This document shows positions 37,001 to 52,000 of a DNA stretch of 64,000 bases, piece by piece. The stretch's first letter is position 1, and every line of letters begins with the position of its first letter. The translations under genes and the position numbers were made by a program. The DNA is from Haliclona indistincta (lineage: Eukaryota > Porifera > Demospongiae > Haplosclerida > Chalinidae), in the NCBI GenBank assembly GCA_964017065.1, contig OZ024791.1, forward strand, positions 4,392,547 to 4,456,546, given 5' to 3'. The notes beneath the pieces are model-generated. The model was not told where the DNA came from, did not search any database, and worked only from the letters and a program-made list of their open reading frames with translations.

Positions 37001-40000
37001 TTCCTTGTTGGTTTACATTGTGAACCAGTGGTAGATTTCTTCATCACTACATCCTTTTGATTTCGATAGAAATCTTTTTAATTTACTTGTTTATTATGTT
37101 TTTGTTGTAGATTTGCAGAAAAAACATACGAAATTCTTCATCCGTTTTTCCCAATTGATCGATTGCTTTTCTATGCATGGATAAAGTCTTGCCCAATATC
37201 TGAATATGAATGGATTTCGAAAAGAATTCCAGAATTTGCTCCAATGGGTTGTTGGTGTCTATCAGACATTATAGAAGTCACTGGACACTCCTCTGAGGTT
37301 TGCCTTGATATAACCATAGATATTACAGTACGGGATAAGAAACTAACATTTCCTCCAAATCAAAATGTATTACGTCACGTCACGTCAAGGTGGTCGATGT
37401 GCATTACTGCGCGTAGCAGTGTTTACTATTATTAGTAGCAGACAAGCGCGGTGTAGTTTTTTTGCCTTCTTTAGCTGTCTTTGGCCTATTTTAGTGCATT
37501 TATTGTGTTGTTATTGTGTGTTTCTTACTACCGGGCTTGGACGGATACCAGTACTGGCACCTCACGGCAAACAGAAGATTTGTGAGTGTAATGGCGGATT
37601 ACAGATCTATATGCACAAATTCTCGAAGAGGCAAAGGTTCTATAACTTGTTTTTGGTACCAATACAAAGCCATTAGTCGTCTGGGTGTACTGAACCAATT
37701 AGTACGTTGCCAAGGAGTATAATTTATCTGCTATAGACCGAACTCGTCTCCGTAGGTCAGGATTTTGTATACACAAATTCTCTATACTGGCTGGATCAAT
37801 GGCGCTTTGTAAGCTCTAAACCAGCGGTACATGTCCTACGATGTGTACTGGGCTGGTTATCCAGACAACTAGCCGTTCTTTGACCGTGTAAAAAGGCGAA
37901 AGTTCTTGGTAGATTCTTGGCTGTGCTATCAGAGATTCTCCGTTTATTTAAAACACGGAGAGCACAATACACGGATCGCGGAAAATACACGGAAATGTAA
38001 TCGTCATGTGACGTCAAGAGTACTGCGCATCGACCACCCAAATAAGTGCGGTTTCCTATCCCGTACTGTAATATCTATGATATAACCAAGATATTTGCAT
38101 CATAATCTTTTACTTCAGGTGTATCGATGTATCAATGCATTGCTAAATTCTCTTGGTTCCCTTAAATTTTGGTAAGACACTATGTTGTAATGGGAGTCAC
38201 GGTGTTCAAACATCACCTGATGATGGATTATAAGCATGCATCATTCTAGCAATGCCCAAACTCGTTCCCCAGCTCTCTGCATGTCTGTATAGAGAGTAGT
38301 CTCGCGGGTCAGACGTTCTGGGAGAACGTCTGGTCACTAAGGCCAGGTTTCTGTGAGTGACGCCAACATTCCGGCGCGCCCTCATAAGCAATCAATTGCG
38401 TGGGTTTTCACGTGACTACGGGGCGCGATTGCGCATGAAGCTGTTTACAGAGCTTTTTAGCTGCCAAAACTGGCGTGTTTGTCGTGAAAAGTCCTACAAG
38501 CGACGGCTAATGCCTGCTACTCGTTGTTACTGACGGCATATTCTATGTGATTTATGTTCACGCAATGGTTCTCTTGTTGACTTGTGACTGCTCCGGTGAT
38601 GATCGCGATTGTAGCCAACCAGATCGCGATTGTAGCCAACATCGCGATTGTAGCCAACATCGTGATCGCGATTGTAGCCAACATCGCGATTGTAGCCAAC
38701 ATCGTGATCGCGATTGTAGCCAACATCGAGATTGTAGCCAACCAGGTTGGTATTGCTCTAGGAAGAGTTTAGCATGCTAAAAGCCTGTGAACATGCTACA
38801 CGCTTGCTAACTAGACTGGTGACGTCGACTAAAACACGTGATTTCAAGCGTGACGTGTCGTTTGTTTACATTCCATTGTGCAACGAAAACCTGGCCTTAG
38901 TGACCAGACGTTCCCCCAGAACGTCTGGTCCGCGAGACTATAATATTATGGAAAGCCTGGTCAATGATCTCATGTGAGCACAGCCTAAAAAGTGCAAAAA
39001 TTAATGAACATAATAGTAATAAACTGCATGTTGTGAACTGATCTTGCATCTACAGCAATGAGTAGTCATGCAAGAGCTTTAGTCTTGGAAACTGGCATGT
39101 GCAAGGCTGAGTTCGACAGCGGTCTCTGGCAACGCATCTTGGAATTGGCTGTTCCGTTTTCGGTTAGCGTGTGTATGTCGATCGGTGCTTAGCGTCGATC
39201 AGGAAATACAAGGCTTAGGTAGCATTGCAAACCATAGCCTAGCGCATGTAGAACCAATCTTTTACACGTCATGCAGAGCTATCACCCCCACACACACTAA
39301 GTACCTGTTTACATGACCTACACGTCACGTGAGATTTGTGATCAGGCTTTCTCTCAGAACAGAGGGATGGAGCCTGGTGATGGCTACCAACTCTACAGCA
39401 GTGAACCTGGAAGCGGTTAGAAACGAGTTTTATTTTTCAACAAGCCTAGCATCTGAAACGAAACAGCTACAAACAGTCATTGAATTCTCTGAGAAAGTGC
39501 CTTTTGAACTAGGGAAATGGCGATATGCAGCTATTTTTTTCATTATCTATTGTCACTTAAGTGTTATAGTCATGAGAAAATTAAAATAGCTTTCTATTGA
39601 AATCAAAAGGACGTAGAAGTTGTATTGTGCTGAGAATAGTGGAAAAGGCGAGAAAGAGAAACATAGCTGTAAGCGCAACAACCGCAATGATGATCGCGTG
39701 TTTGCGTTCATATTATAACCATTGGTGCACATGACCCCGTTTCCAGTCCCAGTTACGTAGTCTATAATGATACATTCATGCATCATAATGTTATTGTCTT
39801 ACTCTTGGTATTATTTGTGATTCATTATAGTTCTTTGATTCAAGAAGAACATCTCTACTTATGTTCTGGTGTAAAGGAAGTTTATCGTAAAGTAATCCAG
39901 GTTTATAGCAGTTCTCGTGAAACAGTTGTTGCAGCAGCACAACTCTATTTGAAGGGAGTGGATATTTTGAGCATCTGTTACCATTACACCAGGGATGGGT

Positions 40001-43000
40001 TTCTTCATTTAATCAACCATTTCAGTGACTTGCTAACGAAATGGATTACACGAACTTATACACATGCTTTTAATACTTCACTAAAGGAACCAGAGGTACA
40101 GTAGACTGATATACAGTGCTTTGTAATGCTCAGTGTTTTTCATTAATTAGTTGTGGAGTTGTCTACTAAATTGTGAGTTGTGTGAAGCAGTAAAACAGTG
40201 TTGGCAAGCTAAAGCAAAAGAGATCCTGTATCAAAGAATTGATATGGTATAGTTATTCTCTGTTTTTGCATGTTTTATAATAGGGTAACATATTTATAAT
40301 AACTTTATGATTTTAAATCAGAGTGGTGCTAATGTATGCTTTCTAATGACAAGAAGATTGCTGTTATAATGTTCCACTATAACAAAGCACAAATCAGCTA
40401 TTAGTAGACTGTGATATTTCCCACGTCCATTGGTTGCCCCAGACATGTGGATTTCTTGGTGTTTGCTTCAAAACTCTCAAACAACCGATTCTAACAATTC
40501 GGTTAAAATCAAAAATAAGTAATGCATGCATATGCAGGCTCTCTGTGGAGAGCGTGGGACCAAAGCTAGGCCATACAAAAACTCCCTATATAGGGATGAA
40601 CGGAAAAACAAGACATACAATGTATTAGCGTTCAAATGCTGATATTTCGCCTGGGGATGAATTTTATACGTCCAAAGACATAATTATAGATCTGCTTTCT
40701 GGCATTGCTCCATCTTACAGTAGCAAGGAGATTGTTCGAATTGTCACTAAAGTGACGAACCTGGAAACGGTGAAAATCGAGTTTCGTCATCTTCGTTTTT
40801 TTCTTTCTTCCACTTGCCTAGCGCCTTTACGTGAGCAGTGCCAATACCAAAACACCCACGAACAGTCGTGAAATTCTCCTGGCTCCTTTTGAGCTTTGTT
40901 TTTAGCGAAACGGCGATATAAATTCCACGATTTCTTGATCGTGATCCATTGTTAGCTAAGTGATAGATGCCATTATCGTGATTGCGCAATACACACGTGA
41001 CCAAGCAGTGCTGGCTAATGCATGTGACCAAGAACTAGCTTGAGTGTCTCCGTGCCGTATGGATCACGGAGTACACATATTTATCTGGAGTCTTCGAAGA
41101 ATGGTAAGCTCGTGTAAGATCACCATTCTGCACTTGCTAAATGATTATAACTGCACAAACAACTGTGGGCGGGGCTGCATGAATGCGTAGGCGAGCTGAT
41201 ATGTACAGCATAACAATTTTTAGCTACAAGTTCAATAATAAAGAAAAGCCATCAGCAAAAGGAAACTAAACTAATGGTGGAAACAAAGACGGCTCAGTAC
41301 ATGCATAATATTGAACTGCACTTCACTGAAAAAGAAAAAAGACACAAACAAGAAAACTAGAAAGATTTCAATCGAAATCAAAGAGATGTAGGGATAAAGA
41401 AACCTACCACTGGTTCACAATGTAAACCAACAAGGAACAAGCATGGAATGGGACTTGCTAACAGACCATAGATCCCAACATCAGTGGCTGTACATAAGAT
41501 CAATATCATGTCACAAGCTGAATTCAATTCAATGTACGTCAGGTGTCAGTCAACGTCAGCTAGCTGAACTAGCTATAGTCTGCCACAGCAGCCACTGATG
41601 TAGGGATCTATGGTCTGTTAGCAAGTCAATCTTGTTACCATTCCATGCTTGTTCCTTGTTGGTTTACGTTGTGAACCAGTGGTAGATTTCTTTATCCCTA
41701 CAGCCCTTTGATTTCGATAAAAATCTTTTTAATTTTCTTTATGGAAATATTTCTATTCGAAGTTATATGTTCCTTGGAATAAAAAGGTCCTGGCTAAACA
41801 CAATGGTACAGGAATTGTGGGCTCTGTGCTGGAAATAGCGTGCCAACAGGTGCTTATTTTGTCAAAATTTATGAGCAACGCTAATGTACTGTCTTTTTAG
41901 GTTAGTTTGGCTGAATGCAGGGCTTGAGAAGTAACCGTTCATTAGTTATGTAGCAATTAAAGTGTTGGTGACAGGTCCGCAAGGACAAAATAAGGCGAGT
42001 TCAGACTTTTTTGCCTATCACTTGGATATTAATTTGTCACACCCGATTAGTAGCCACCTAAGCCAAGCAAAACAGTTTTGAATGCTCCAGAAGTACTTAT
42101 AAATATTACTTTTGCTGGCTGTCATCTAGCCCTTTGAGGAAATTTTAATGCAATTTTTACTCGTGATTTTAGATGGCACGCTACATCTGCTGCTTACTTG
42201 ACTTCGAAAAAATCAGCACATTGAATGATAGTCTGCATAATGTTTCTAACATGTTTCCTTTTAACCGTCTGTCTGAGCAAACAAGCATAAGCCACTGGCA
42301 TAAGCTATACATTTGTACAAACAGTGCCTGGGGTATGTGTTCACTAGATACTGCCCAGGGCACTAGATATCAAGTTCATGTTTTTAATAGCTTCAACTTC
42401 GACAAAAGCTGGATATGCTCCAAAATCCACTTGAAATGTACTTGGAAAATATGGTAACCGATTCTGTTATGAAAAACATTGAAGATGGAGTCAAAGTGGT
42501 AAGCAATTATTAGTGCATTGTGCTCAGTGATTGTGCTTACAGTTTCTATATTTTACATTTAGGAACAAAGTTGGATTACAAGCATTTTTTCTTACCCTAG
42601 TGCTGGAACAATTCTTGGACAGATTCTTATTAAAGCATTTCCAGAAGATTCCGTATCAGTGACTCAGTTATTACAATGGACCAACTGGCCAAATTATCTA
42701 CAGCTTTGTAAGTTTATAGTATTGCTTGTTATAATTTTGTTTATAATTATGTTTGTAACACAGTGGCAAAGCAAGATCTAATGCTGCCAGAAGCAGCAAT
42801 GAGTTTATGCCGTAAAGCAATCTATGTTCTTTCCACTTTTACTAAAAAAGTTGTTGAAGGCGGTTTAACACTCTCTGACCTAAAAGAAGTGATGTGTTTT
42901 AAATCAGCACAAATAATCAACAATATGGCACAATTCTACAATGTTCAAGGGACTCTCAGACTGCCTGATTGGAATCAATTTGTGCCTGAATTACAAAGAA

Positions 43001-46000
43001 GAGAAAAAGAATATAATGCATTTATTGACCGAAAGGAGAAGTTGTCCCGGCTTATGTCTCACTGTCAAAATGTTGCGCCTGGTAAGCATCTACAGAAATG
43101 TAGGGGATTTTTATGTAGTTAAGAATTTAATGTATCGTGTGCACGAATCATGCACATGTGTTGCACACGGCCATTTTTTGAGTGTCAACAACGTGCTAGC
43201 TCTGCTTTCGTTTGAAAGCTGCACCGCTCAATAAAAAGTGGATAGTAGTCTTGCTTAGTACCAGGGCTACACAGAAGATGAAGCAAAGAAGTGCGGCAGA
43301 GCAAGAATAGCGACTTTCTTTGAACAGACCTTTCAGTGGCCAGCTTCGCTCGTACAGTACGTCCATCCCACGTCAACCCAGTGTTGTTAGAACAGCTTCA
43401 ACTGTCTGGATACTGTACCTCGAGCGGAGGCAAGTGATGCATGCAGTTCCATGAGAGAGCCCTTGCTTGGTGCATACAGCTAGTATTATGCGCCTATCAA
43501 TGTCACGCCCCACCACCCTGGCGAGGTGGGGCAATGTGAGGATTTGCACTTGCTGGTTTTACAATGCCCTAGGGGTGGGGGAGCGACTGGTATGCAAATC
43601 TCCTACATATCCCCCACTTGGCCCCTACTGGTGCACAGTCCAAACAAAGAACACTATGCTACATGTCTGCTTTTTTATATTTACTGAAAATGCGAACGTG
43701 TTAAATGCCCCAACCTTCGGGCAGCAAACAGCTGGCAAATCCCCACGGAACCCCCCACCCTATACCCGTGTTGGGGGTGGTGGGGCGTGACAATGATAGG
43801 CGCATTAATCTTGTATTCCACCTAGCAGTGCTTGTTTGCACCATAGCGTGAATGTACAGCTTTATTTAGCTATCAAAAATGCTATGAGTACTTCTTGTCT
43901 GACACTCAAAATGACGTCGTAGCAACGGTTACTAACACGAAAAATGTACATCAAAGTTGTATGTGCACAACCTCTATAGAAGGGTGTGACCTGGAGAGGA
44001 AGCTAGTGATGGTGTGAAAGGTGACATGCTCACTATGAATGATGGTTGTCATTTTTATCTTCAGATGCAGTAGCTGATCTGAGAAAAGAATTGGAATCTG
44101 TTTATAAACAGGATGCCGAAATATCCAGTATCTGTAGTATTAAAGAGGTTCCTGCTGAGGCTAGTGATTGTAGCGTTATCACGATCGTCTTCTCCACTTT
44201 AAATGTTGCAAAAGCAGTAGAAGAGATGCTACAACTTTTTTATGAAATGGCTGATGATTCAAAACCTAGTATGTTTATAGACCTCTGGGAGAAATCAAAA
44301 GAGAAGTACATTAACGATTGTGAGCAAAATAAATTGAAACCTTCATTGACATTTGCTCAAGTAGCCACTCAAATATGGGCACCAGTGTATGAAAAGAGCA
44401 AACAAATTGTTCAAGAGCTGTCATGTTTAACAATGCCATTGACAAAGGTCAGAGAGTACCCTTTTCCTAAAGACAAGAACAAACTTGAAGAGAGACTTCG
44501 CAATCTTTGTGTTGTAGTTGATAGTTGTAGGTCATTAGAAGGTCTTGATCCGATAGGTGATAAATGGGTGAGAGATGCTGTGGACAGGATTCTCAAGTTC
44601 TACACTCTTTGTAAGTATGCTGATGCTGCTGACATTCTCAAAGAACTAAAAGAAGTTCTTAAACTTTCTGGAAATTTTTCAATTGTGAAGACTTTATCTG
44701 AGCAGGTATACTTAGTTGTTTGTATAGGTTGTGTTGTAACATGTAACATCAATAATTATTTCAGGTTTCTAGAAATGTTTCAAGTGAAATAACACTCCAA
44801 ACAGTTGACGAATCAGCTGTTGAAACAGGCATTGTCCTTAAAGATATTGCTGATGATCCTAGTCGCCAGCAATGCCTAAAAGCATTTTGTATGTGTGTGG
44901 AGTTACTTAAATGGCTAAGAGAAGGAACTAAAAGTATGAGTAAATAACTATCAAATTACACACTATTTATAAACCTTTAGATGTTGGTCAGCTCCAAAGC
45001 TTTGTTGTAGTAGCACATCAAACAGAAAGTGAAGATCACACCAGAGATCTTCTCACTCAACTTCACACTGTCGGTACAGCATTTGCTCCTCTCATTTATG
45101 ACCTACCTTCAGATGCTGGTTGTGAGGTCCTTGTTGGCAGGTGTAAGGGTCTTTGGGAAGCACTGGAGGATACACCAAATCTTGCCAAACTTGCTGTAAG
45201 TTAAAACTGTTGCAATCTAAGTAGTTTGAATATGGCCTACAGTGTAGTGATTTTACGTTGTTATGCTACAGTTACTAATCACCATGTTTGTTTGTAGATA
45301 TCATGCAACAAGCAGGTAGGATTTTACCAGCGTATCAAAGAAACATTGGGAGAAGTACGAGCTACCACTATTAAGTATATGGAGGAAATAAATCTGGAAG
45401 GTGTTTATGAAATTTCAGCTTCAGCCAATGGAAAAATGCTTAGCACAGCAGATGAGTCCATCCGCTTGCGTTTAAAAACTGATAGAGAAGGAAGTCAAAA
45501 AGTATTTAATCTTGATAAGCTACAGGAATTGCAAAGTAAATTGGTACTAGTGTGTGGAGACAAGCAGGAAATGGGTGGCGGTGGAGTTGACAAATTTCTT
45601 GAGGTATGCATAAGAATATTATTATTTTGATGTTTTTCATTATTTCATTATAGCTTCTTAGCAGGGTTCAGCAAATTTCTGAATTGCTTTTCAATTTGCA
45701 ACGAGCTGGTAATGTGAAATATCTTTACTTCACAGTGAAGTTTGGTTGTGCAATAATCAAAGTAACAGAACTGGAGGAACTTATTGAAAAAATGACTCAT
45801 GATTACGAAGTATGGCTAAAGCAACTTGGAGAACATCGAAAAATCTACCAACATCTCAATTACTTTACATCCGAGCAGCTTCTTTATCTTCGACATGAGC
45901 TGGCTAGAATTTCTCGTGGCCCAGAGCCAGATGGTAAATCTGATCTTAATCCCAAGCTAACTGCTTTGTTGCAGTCAGTTACATTATTACCAACAACTGA

Positions 46001-49000
46001 AGTTGTTAAAAGAGCCTTGAAACATGCAAGTCAACCGTCAATCCAAGACCCTGTTACACAAAATCCAGAAAAAGTGAAAGAAAGTGCTAAATTAGCAACT
46101 GCTAAGCTAAATCTATGTTTTGCTGAAATTTCGGAGCAACACCAAGAAATATTGGATACTTTGTTAGCTGATGCATATTCAAAGACACTCATTCTTAGAG
46201 CTATACATACCACTGAGAGTGAGGATTGTGAGGTTATTCGCGATTGGTGTATGGACAATGAGTATCTATATGCTGATGAGGACCCAGAATTGGATGATAT
46301 GCCTGAAGAGCAAAATGAAGCAGTTGCAGAGGTTACTACAGCTCACCCGCATGTGCAAGAGCTAGTTGAAGATGACTATTCTGTACAAGTTGCAATTAAG
46401 GCTGTCCAAGACTCGGGAGGTAATTTGGAAAAAGCAAGAGAGATTGCACAGGCATTGGAATCTGGTATTGTGCAATCCTTTAGTGGAACCCGAGAAGATG
46501 AAGAAGAATGGTATGAAATATGATTTAATGACCTGCACATGTGTATGGCAGTGACAAAATTCACTTGCATACCAACAAGAGTGTACAAGAGTTTACTGAG
46601 AGTATCAAACGCTCAATAGCACAATGTAAACAGCATTCTACAATGTAAACAGCATTCTCCACGAACTAGGTAAATTCATTTGTTTAGTATTGAGTTTTAC
46701 ATAGCCTTCGGTTTGCTCGTTTTAATCTTATCACTAGGTACTTTAGTACAACTCCCCTATTAGTGGATGCAAGAAATATCAGAACCATTTTTTAAACACG
46801 TCCATCATTTGTAGACTTTTATTTTTTAATCAAATACAAGGGCTGTACGTTCCTATTCTATTATGTCGCTCACTCATTGTGCGCTCCTGGGTCTACAATA
46901 GTCTTGAACTAGCTCATGCATTCTACCACAATAGAAATCCATAATGTGTCGCATAAGGTATGTTCACCAGTTTGAAAACTGTCTGGTAACAGAATTGGCA
47001 AATGCAAATTCGATGCGAATTTGTTGCAGTACACTCGGTATTGGGCTTTAAATACTGTGAACTTGTTTACGCTTCGTGCACGTTGTGCCCATGCTTACTT
47101 GTACATGTTTACCATGATCAAGCCGCTGCATTCTGACCAGTCTGCAGCCGATAACTGTCCTATGCTTGTCAACATGTTTGAGCCCTGCTTACTCGCTGTC
47201 TATGTCATCCCTAGAGTGCTATGCATTAAACCAAGTTAACCTCATTAACTCACCCTTTAGTCTTCATGAGCATTAAGCGATTTGCATTGATCAGGATCAA
47301 AACTACCTCTGGATGTGGATTTTAACTGGTTCGAATCTGGTTTAGCAAATTAAAACTTGATTCAATCCAGTTCAATGTGCATTCAGTGCCCAGTATAAAC
47401 ACACCTATAATCACATAATTGTATTACTGTAGGAGTCTACCTAGCATGTTTCAAAGTACTCCCTTAAAGTGTGATGTCAAAACTATTCCTGAAGGAGAAT
47501 ACCTCAATATTGAGCAACTTGGTGAAGTGCTTCAAGAGCTATCTAGCTCATTGGGTAATTTTGAAATTACAATGTATGCATGACTTTGTCATTTATTCGT
47601 TAGGTAAACTTACAAAACAACGTGTATTACGTAAATTAGCAATTGAATCTGGAAAGTGTAATCTCATTGTGATAGATCCAGGTATACCCATACTAATAAT
47701 TTGTTTTATTATAATTATTATATTATAGGTTGTGTGTGGAAAGCTTTGTTATCATTGTATATGGCTGACAAAGATCTTCCACTTCCATCTATTGAAGAAG
47801 TATTAATTTGTTCAGAAACAACAACTACTGAAGAGGTTACTTTTGCCAATAAGTTTATCATGGATATTAAATTTGCTCTTTGTGTAGGTGACACTTCTCT
47901 GGTACAGAGCTGTGAATGACAAACCAAAAAACAGAATCTTTTGCTTGGTACATGCTGAAAAGCTCCCATACGGCGTATGTAACGAGGCATTACAGAACTT
48001 TGAACTAATCTCTCAAGGATGCCCAGGTACTTTGTTGGTAATTTTTGGTGTATCTTATGTGATTATTATTCACAGACTTTAGATTGGCGATTATTTGTGC
48101 TGATGATGATCATGGAAGAAGTTATTGTGCTTCTCGACTGAGTGCCTATCAGAGAAAAATTCTTCCATTGCCAGCAGACAAAGAAATTGCTGATTATCTA
48201 TATTCCCACTTCACCACAAGGTTTGCAGAAAGGTCATTACTGATTATTCATATGCAATATCACTCGTTTACAGTGGTGCTGATACCAGTTTCTCTTCAGT
48301 ACATCTGGTCTACTCCACTCGTCCGGGAATGGGCAAGACATTGCATATTAAGAGACTATTTGAACAGTTTGCTGAAAAGCAGCCAACTGAGTATCTCTGT
48401 GTACCTATACATGGTCCTGACGTGACAGCTGACAATGTCATCAAATTTTTACTCAATGGATTGCAGGGACCAAATGACTCACAATTACAAGTTATTCACT
48501 TTGACATATCTCATTCTGTAAGCCACATTATTATAAATAATAATATTTAGTGAATTTCATACTTTTCCTTGCATGCAGGTCGTCCATATCGTCGATTCTC
48601 TTCTCTTTAGCATACTTATTTTAGGAAGCTTATCAAACAGGGATGGAGATATGTGGAGACAACAGGCTAAACAGATATGTGTGGTAGAGTGCACACTGTC
48701 ACATTTGCAATCAAAGGATTTGAGGCCACTCAGTTGGCACATGAAACGATCAAAGGTACCTACTGCATATAATTATATGCTAATAATTCTGACTAATCTA
48801 AATGATAGGGTTCCAGATCAGAATCTGACCTGCCCAGTAGTTATTCATTGTTGTCACTACTACCTCAAACCCTCTGCATTCCACCAAGTACTTGTGCTGA
48901 AATATATGATAAAGGAGACACGAGTGAGATTCAATAGTTATTGAGTTCTAAACTGCATATACTGGTATTACACACATAGCCAAGCACATACTCATGGATA

Positions 49001-52000
49001 TGACTTTATTTAAAGAAGAGGAAATACAGCGTGTTTACCAGTACCTTAGGAGAATCAGAAATGGAGAGGATCTAGATTTGTTTGAGTTTAAGCCTGAAGT
49101 GGTTGACTCAGATCCTAAGTTGTGTCTTCAACTAATGCTTGAGTAAGTTCTATATCCAGTACATGATTGATTTTAATAGTGCATTATACAGTCATATGGG
49201 TTCATGGAAATCTTCTTCATGGTCTGAAGTAGAAAATTTCATTCAGTTTCTTAATGCCCAGCTCTCTGATTGTGAAACTTCAGTGTTTTGTCAAAAAGCA
49301 ATCGTTGGTGATTCACTGCCAGGTTTTAGAAAATTTGTTGTCGAGTTCATGGTGTTGATGTCAAAAGTTAGTTGAGACTGTAACTCTTGAATTTGTTTTA
49401 ATTTAATTTGCAGGACTTTACAGCTCCGTCTTTAAAAATTGCTTGCAAAGAAGATGACGAAGAAGAACAGGACGAGGACATAGAAGAAAATTATAAACTT
49501 GATTTATCAAAAGCATGGACAACAAGGTGTGAAACACTGACTGATCAACTTTCCTGAAATCTAATTTTGTTATAGTGAGCATCCATTTTTGTTCTTCAAT
49601 CAAGACCACACTTCATTTACATTTATGGGCCTATGGGTGGATAAGAATGGCAGTCTCATTAACATCAAAGACAAAAGCATAATGAAGGAAAATTTCATGC
49701 CTACTGATTTGCGAAATGGGCTTGCACACAACGGTATTAATTTTGAAGAGGATTATGACAGCTGGAATACGTGAGTCTACATTGATTGTTGATTTCTTAT
49801 TAATGAAGGACGATACTTGGAACCTGGATTGAATGAATCCTGATTACCATAGTGTTTGGGAATTGGCAGCAAAAATTAATGTATTTTGCAAAACAAATTT
49901 TGCGTTTACATGAAAGAGTTAAAGCCTATTATATGTACAACAATTCTTTCCATAATCAATAACATTCACTAAAATCACAAAATTACGATCTATGAGATTT
50001 TTTTGTACTATCTGGTCAATCCTTCAATTTTTCAAGTATGACATCACCTTTTTATACTTGGGCGTGTGTAATTCGAATAAATTCTCTACAGCATTGAATA
50101 AGAAACCTATATGAATTTTAGCTCGCTTTGATGAACACTGACGAACTAGTTTGAAGTTATGTAGTCAGGAATTTTGGTATGCCTTCACACATAATGTGTT
50201 TAATCAAAGGTTTGAGCTAAAAAATGGTCCTTACCTAGATGACAAAGATCTGGAATGTCTCTGTGAGAGTAGCCACCTTGATTTGTAACGATGAGCAAGT
50301 GATCTCGGCAATGTTAACGGATGTAGATTCATGCCCACGCATGTATTTTGGCTTGGTTGCTAGGGGATTGTATCTCAGAAACTACAGCGGATAAATTATT
50401 TCATAGAATCAAACATCTAAATCAAACACCTATGCTATAAAACTGGCAAGAGCTGTACTCAATGCAAACCATGAGCGCTATAGTGTTACGACGGCAGGGT
50501 AACACAGGCGGATAAATATGTTAATAAAACTCGCACATACTTTGGTTGCAGAAGTTCAATTATATAATAGTTAGACAGCGAGTCCGAGGATCTACGCGAT
50601 TTAGAAACCCGAGGCCCGTTGCTATGGTGTCCGAGCGTAGCGAGGACACTATTCCAGCGGGCCGAGGGTTTCTAAACCGCGTGGATCCGATTGGACGAGC
50701 TGTCTAACTTATTTAGAGTCTACTAGGTTACCTGTTTTGTAAACAGCACTTGTAAGTCAACATGTCTGACTAGCGCACGATGCTGACTGCCTGACTGTGC
50801 AGCGAACTAGCTGATTCAACATAAACAAAGCTTCTAGTTCGATGTAGGACAACGGCAGTACCACTGACCCGCAACCAGCAAGCGTCGTCGAGAAAATATC
50901 GACCAGAACGATCGACGGTCGCCGCGCTCGAGCTAGCAGCATGGTAATAGGGGAGGAGTGCCAGGCTAAGGTGGAGCTTGTGGCAATATGGCGAGTGACC
51001 TGCGAGCAGTAACACCAAGGAATACTACGGTATCTGGAACATCAGCGTTCAGCGCTGCTTAGTTAGCATTCCGTACCGTCTTTGGACTAATACAGTGCGT
51101 CCTTCGACTTCGAAGCAGTAAGAAACGCACGTATACTGAGCCCATTCAAGCAAACACACACTCCATTCTTTTCTTATGTCTGAACGCCTGAGGGTACACT
51201 TAGAGCTTCGCTACCGTGACTATACAGGAATTAGAGTCACGCTGTTGACCAATCAAATTACAGTATTTCAAATTAATAGACTCTAAAATATAATATACAT
51301 AACTCGACAAGGCGAAGACAGTAACAGAGTGTTTTTACTTGTGGGTTACCTGGAAGCATAATTAAGGAGCTCCGGTCAAAAACAGCAATTAAACGTTACA
51401 AATTATTTTGGAAAACAAATTAAAAGAACAACCGATAAATTCTGAGTATTGCGACATTATGTGTGAAACAATCTCGTGCAGAGCGAAGTTCTTTCCTTTT
51501 TGTAAAGGTTTTTTCATATGGATACATCATTTTACTACAGCTTTAGCCGCTTGCAGTAAGTGCGGCGCTAGCGTTGAAACTCCACCCCATCATGCCCATG
51601 ATTAGTCGGCTTTGCTTGCATCGCTGCTGTGCAACGAAGCGAAGTGAAGGGCTTCTTGTTCTACAGACATCAGACTTCTTGATTCTGCGTTTAGCTTAAT
51701 TTTCAGCCGAAATATGTTTCAAGTCCTTTTTGTCTGGAGCTCTTCAATTTCCGATGTTGTACTAGCTAGTGGCATTGCTGTTGTTCTACTCACAAGCACT
51801 TTATCAGGAAAAGGGCTCTGTTACAGTCTTCGCCTTCATGTTTATATTGTATATTCCAAGTCTGATTCTAGTCTGAAGTCCGTAGACAAAGTTTTATTGA
51901 AGAATGAGTTTCATCTTTGAAGTATCACCATGTAAAGTAGGTGTGGCCAAGAATTTTTCTCTGCTCTGCGAATGCAGCATGCTATTTTTACTAGATAATG

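Noticed and set aside
38600..38742. CRISPR-like array
   Set aside because: The 18-bp units are tandem with no unique spacers; this is a minisatellite in an animal genome.
43467..43790. 107-codon ORF in intron 18
   Set aside because: It coincides with a TTA-flanked MITE and its GC-rich inverted ends.
46508..46523. Stop codon TGA ending the ORF of exon 23 as the end of a separate gene
   Set aside because: A donor GTATGA lies just before it, and splicing to 47433 restores both phase and RNF213 similarity.
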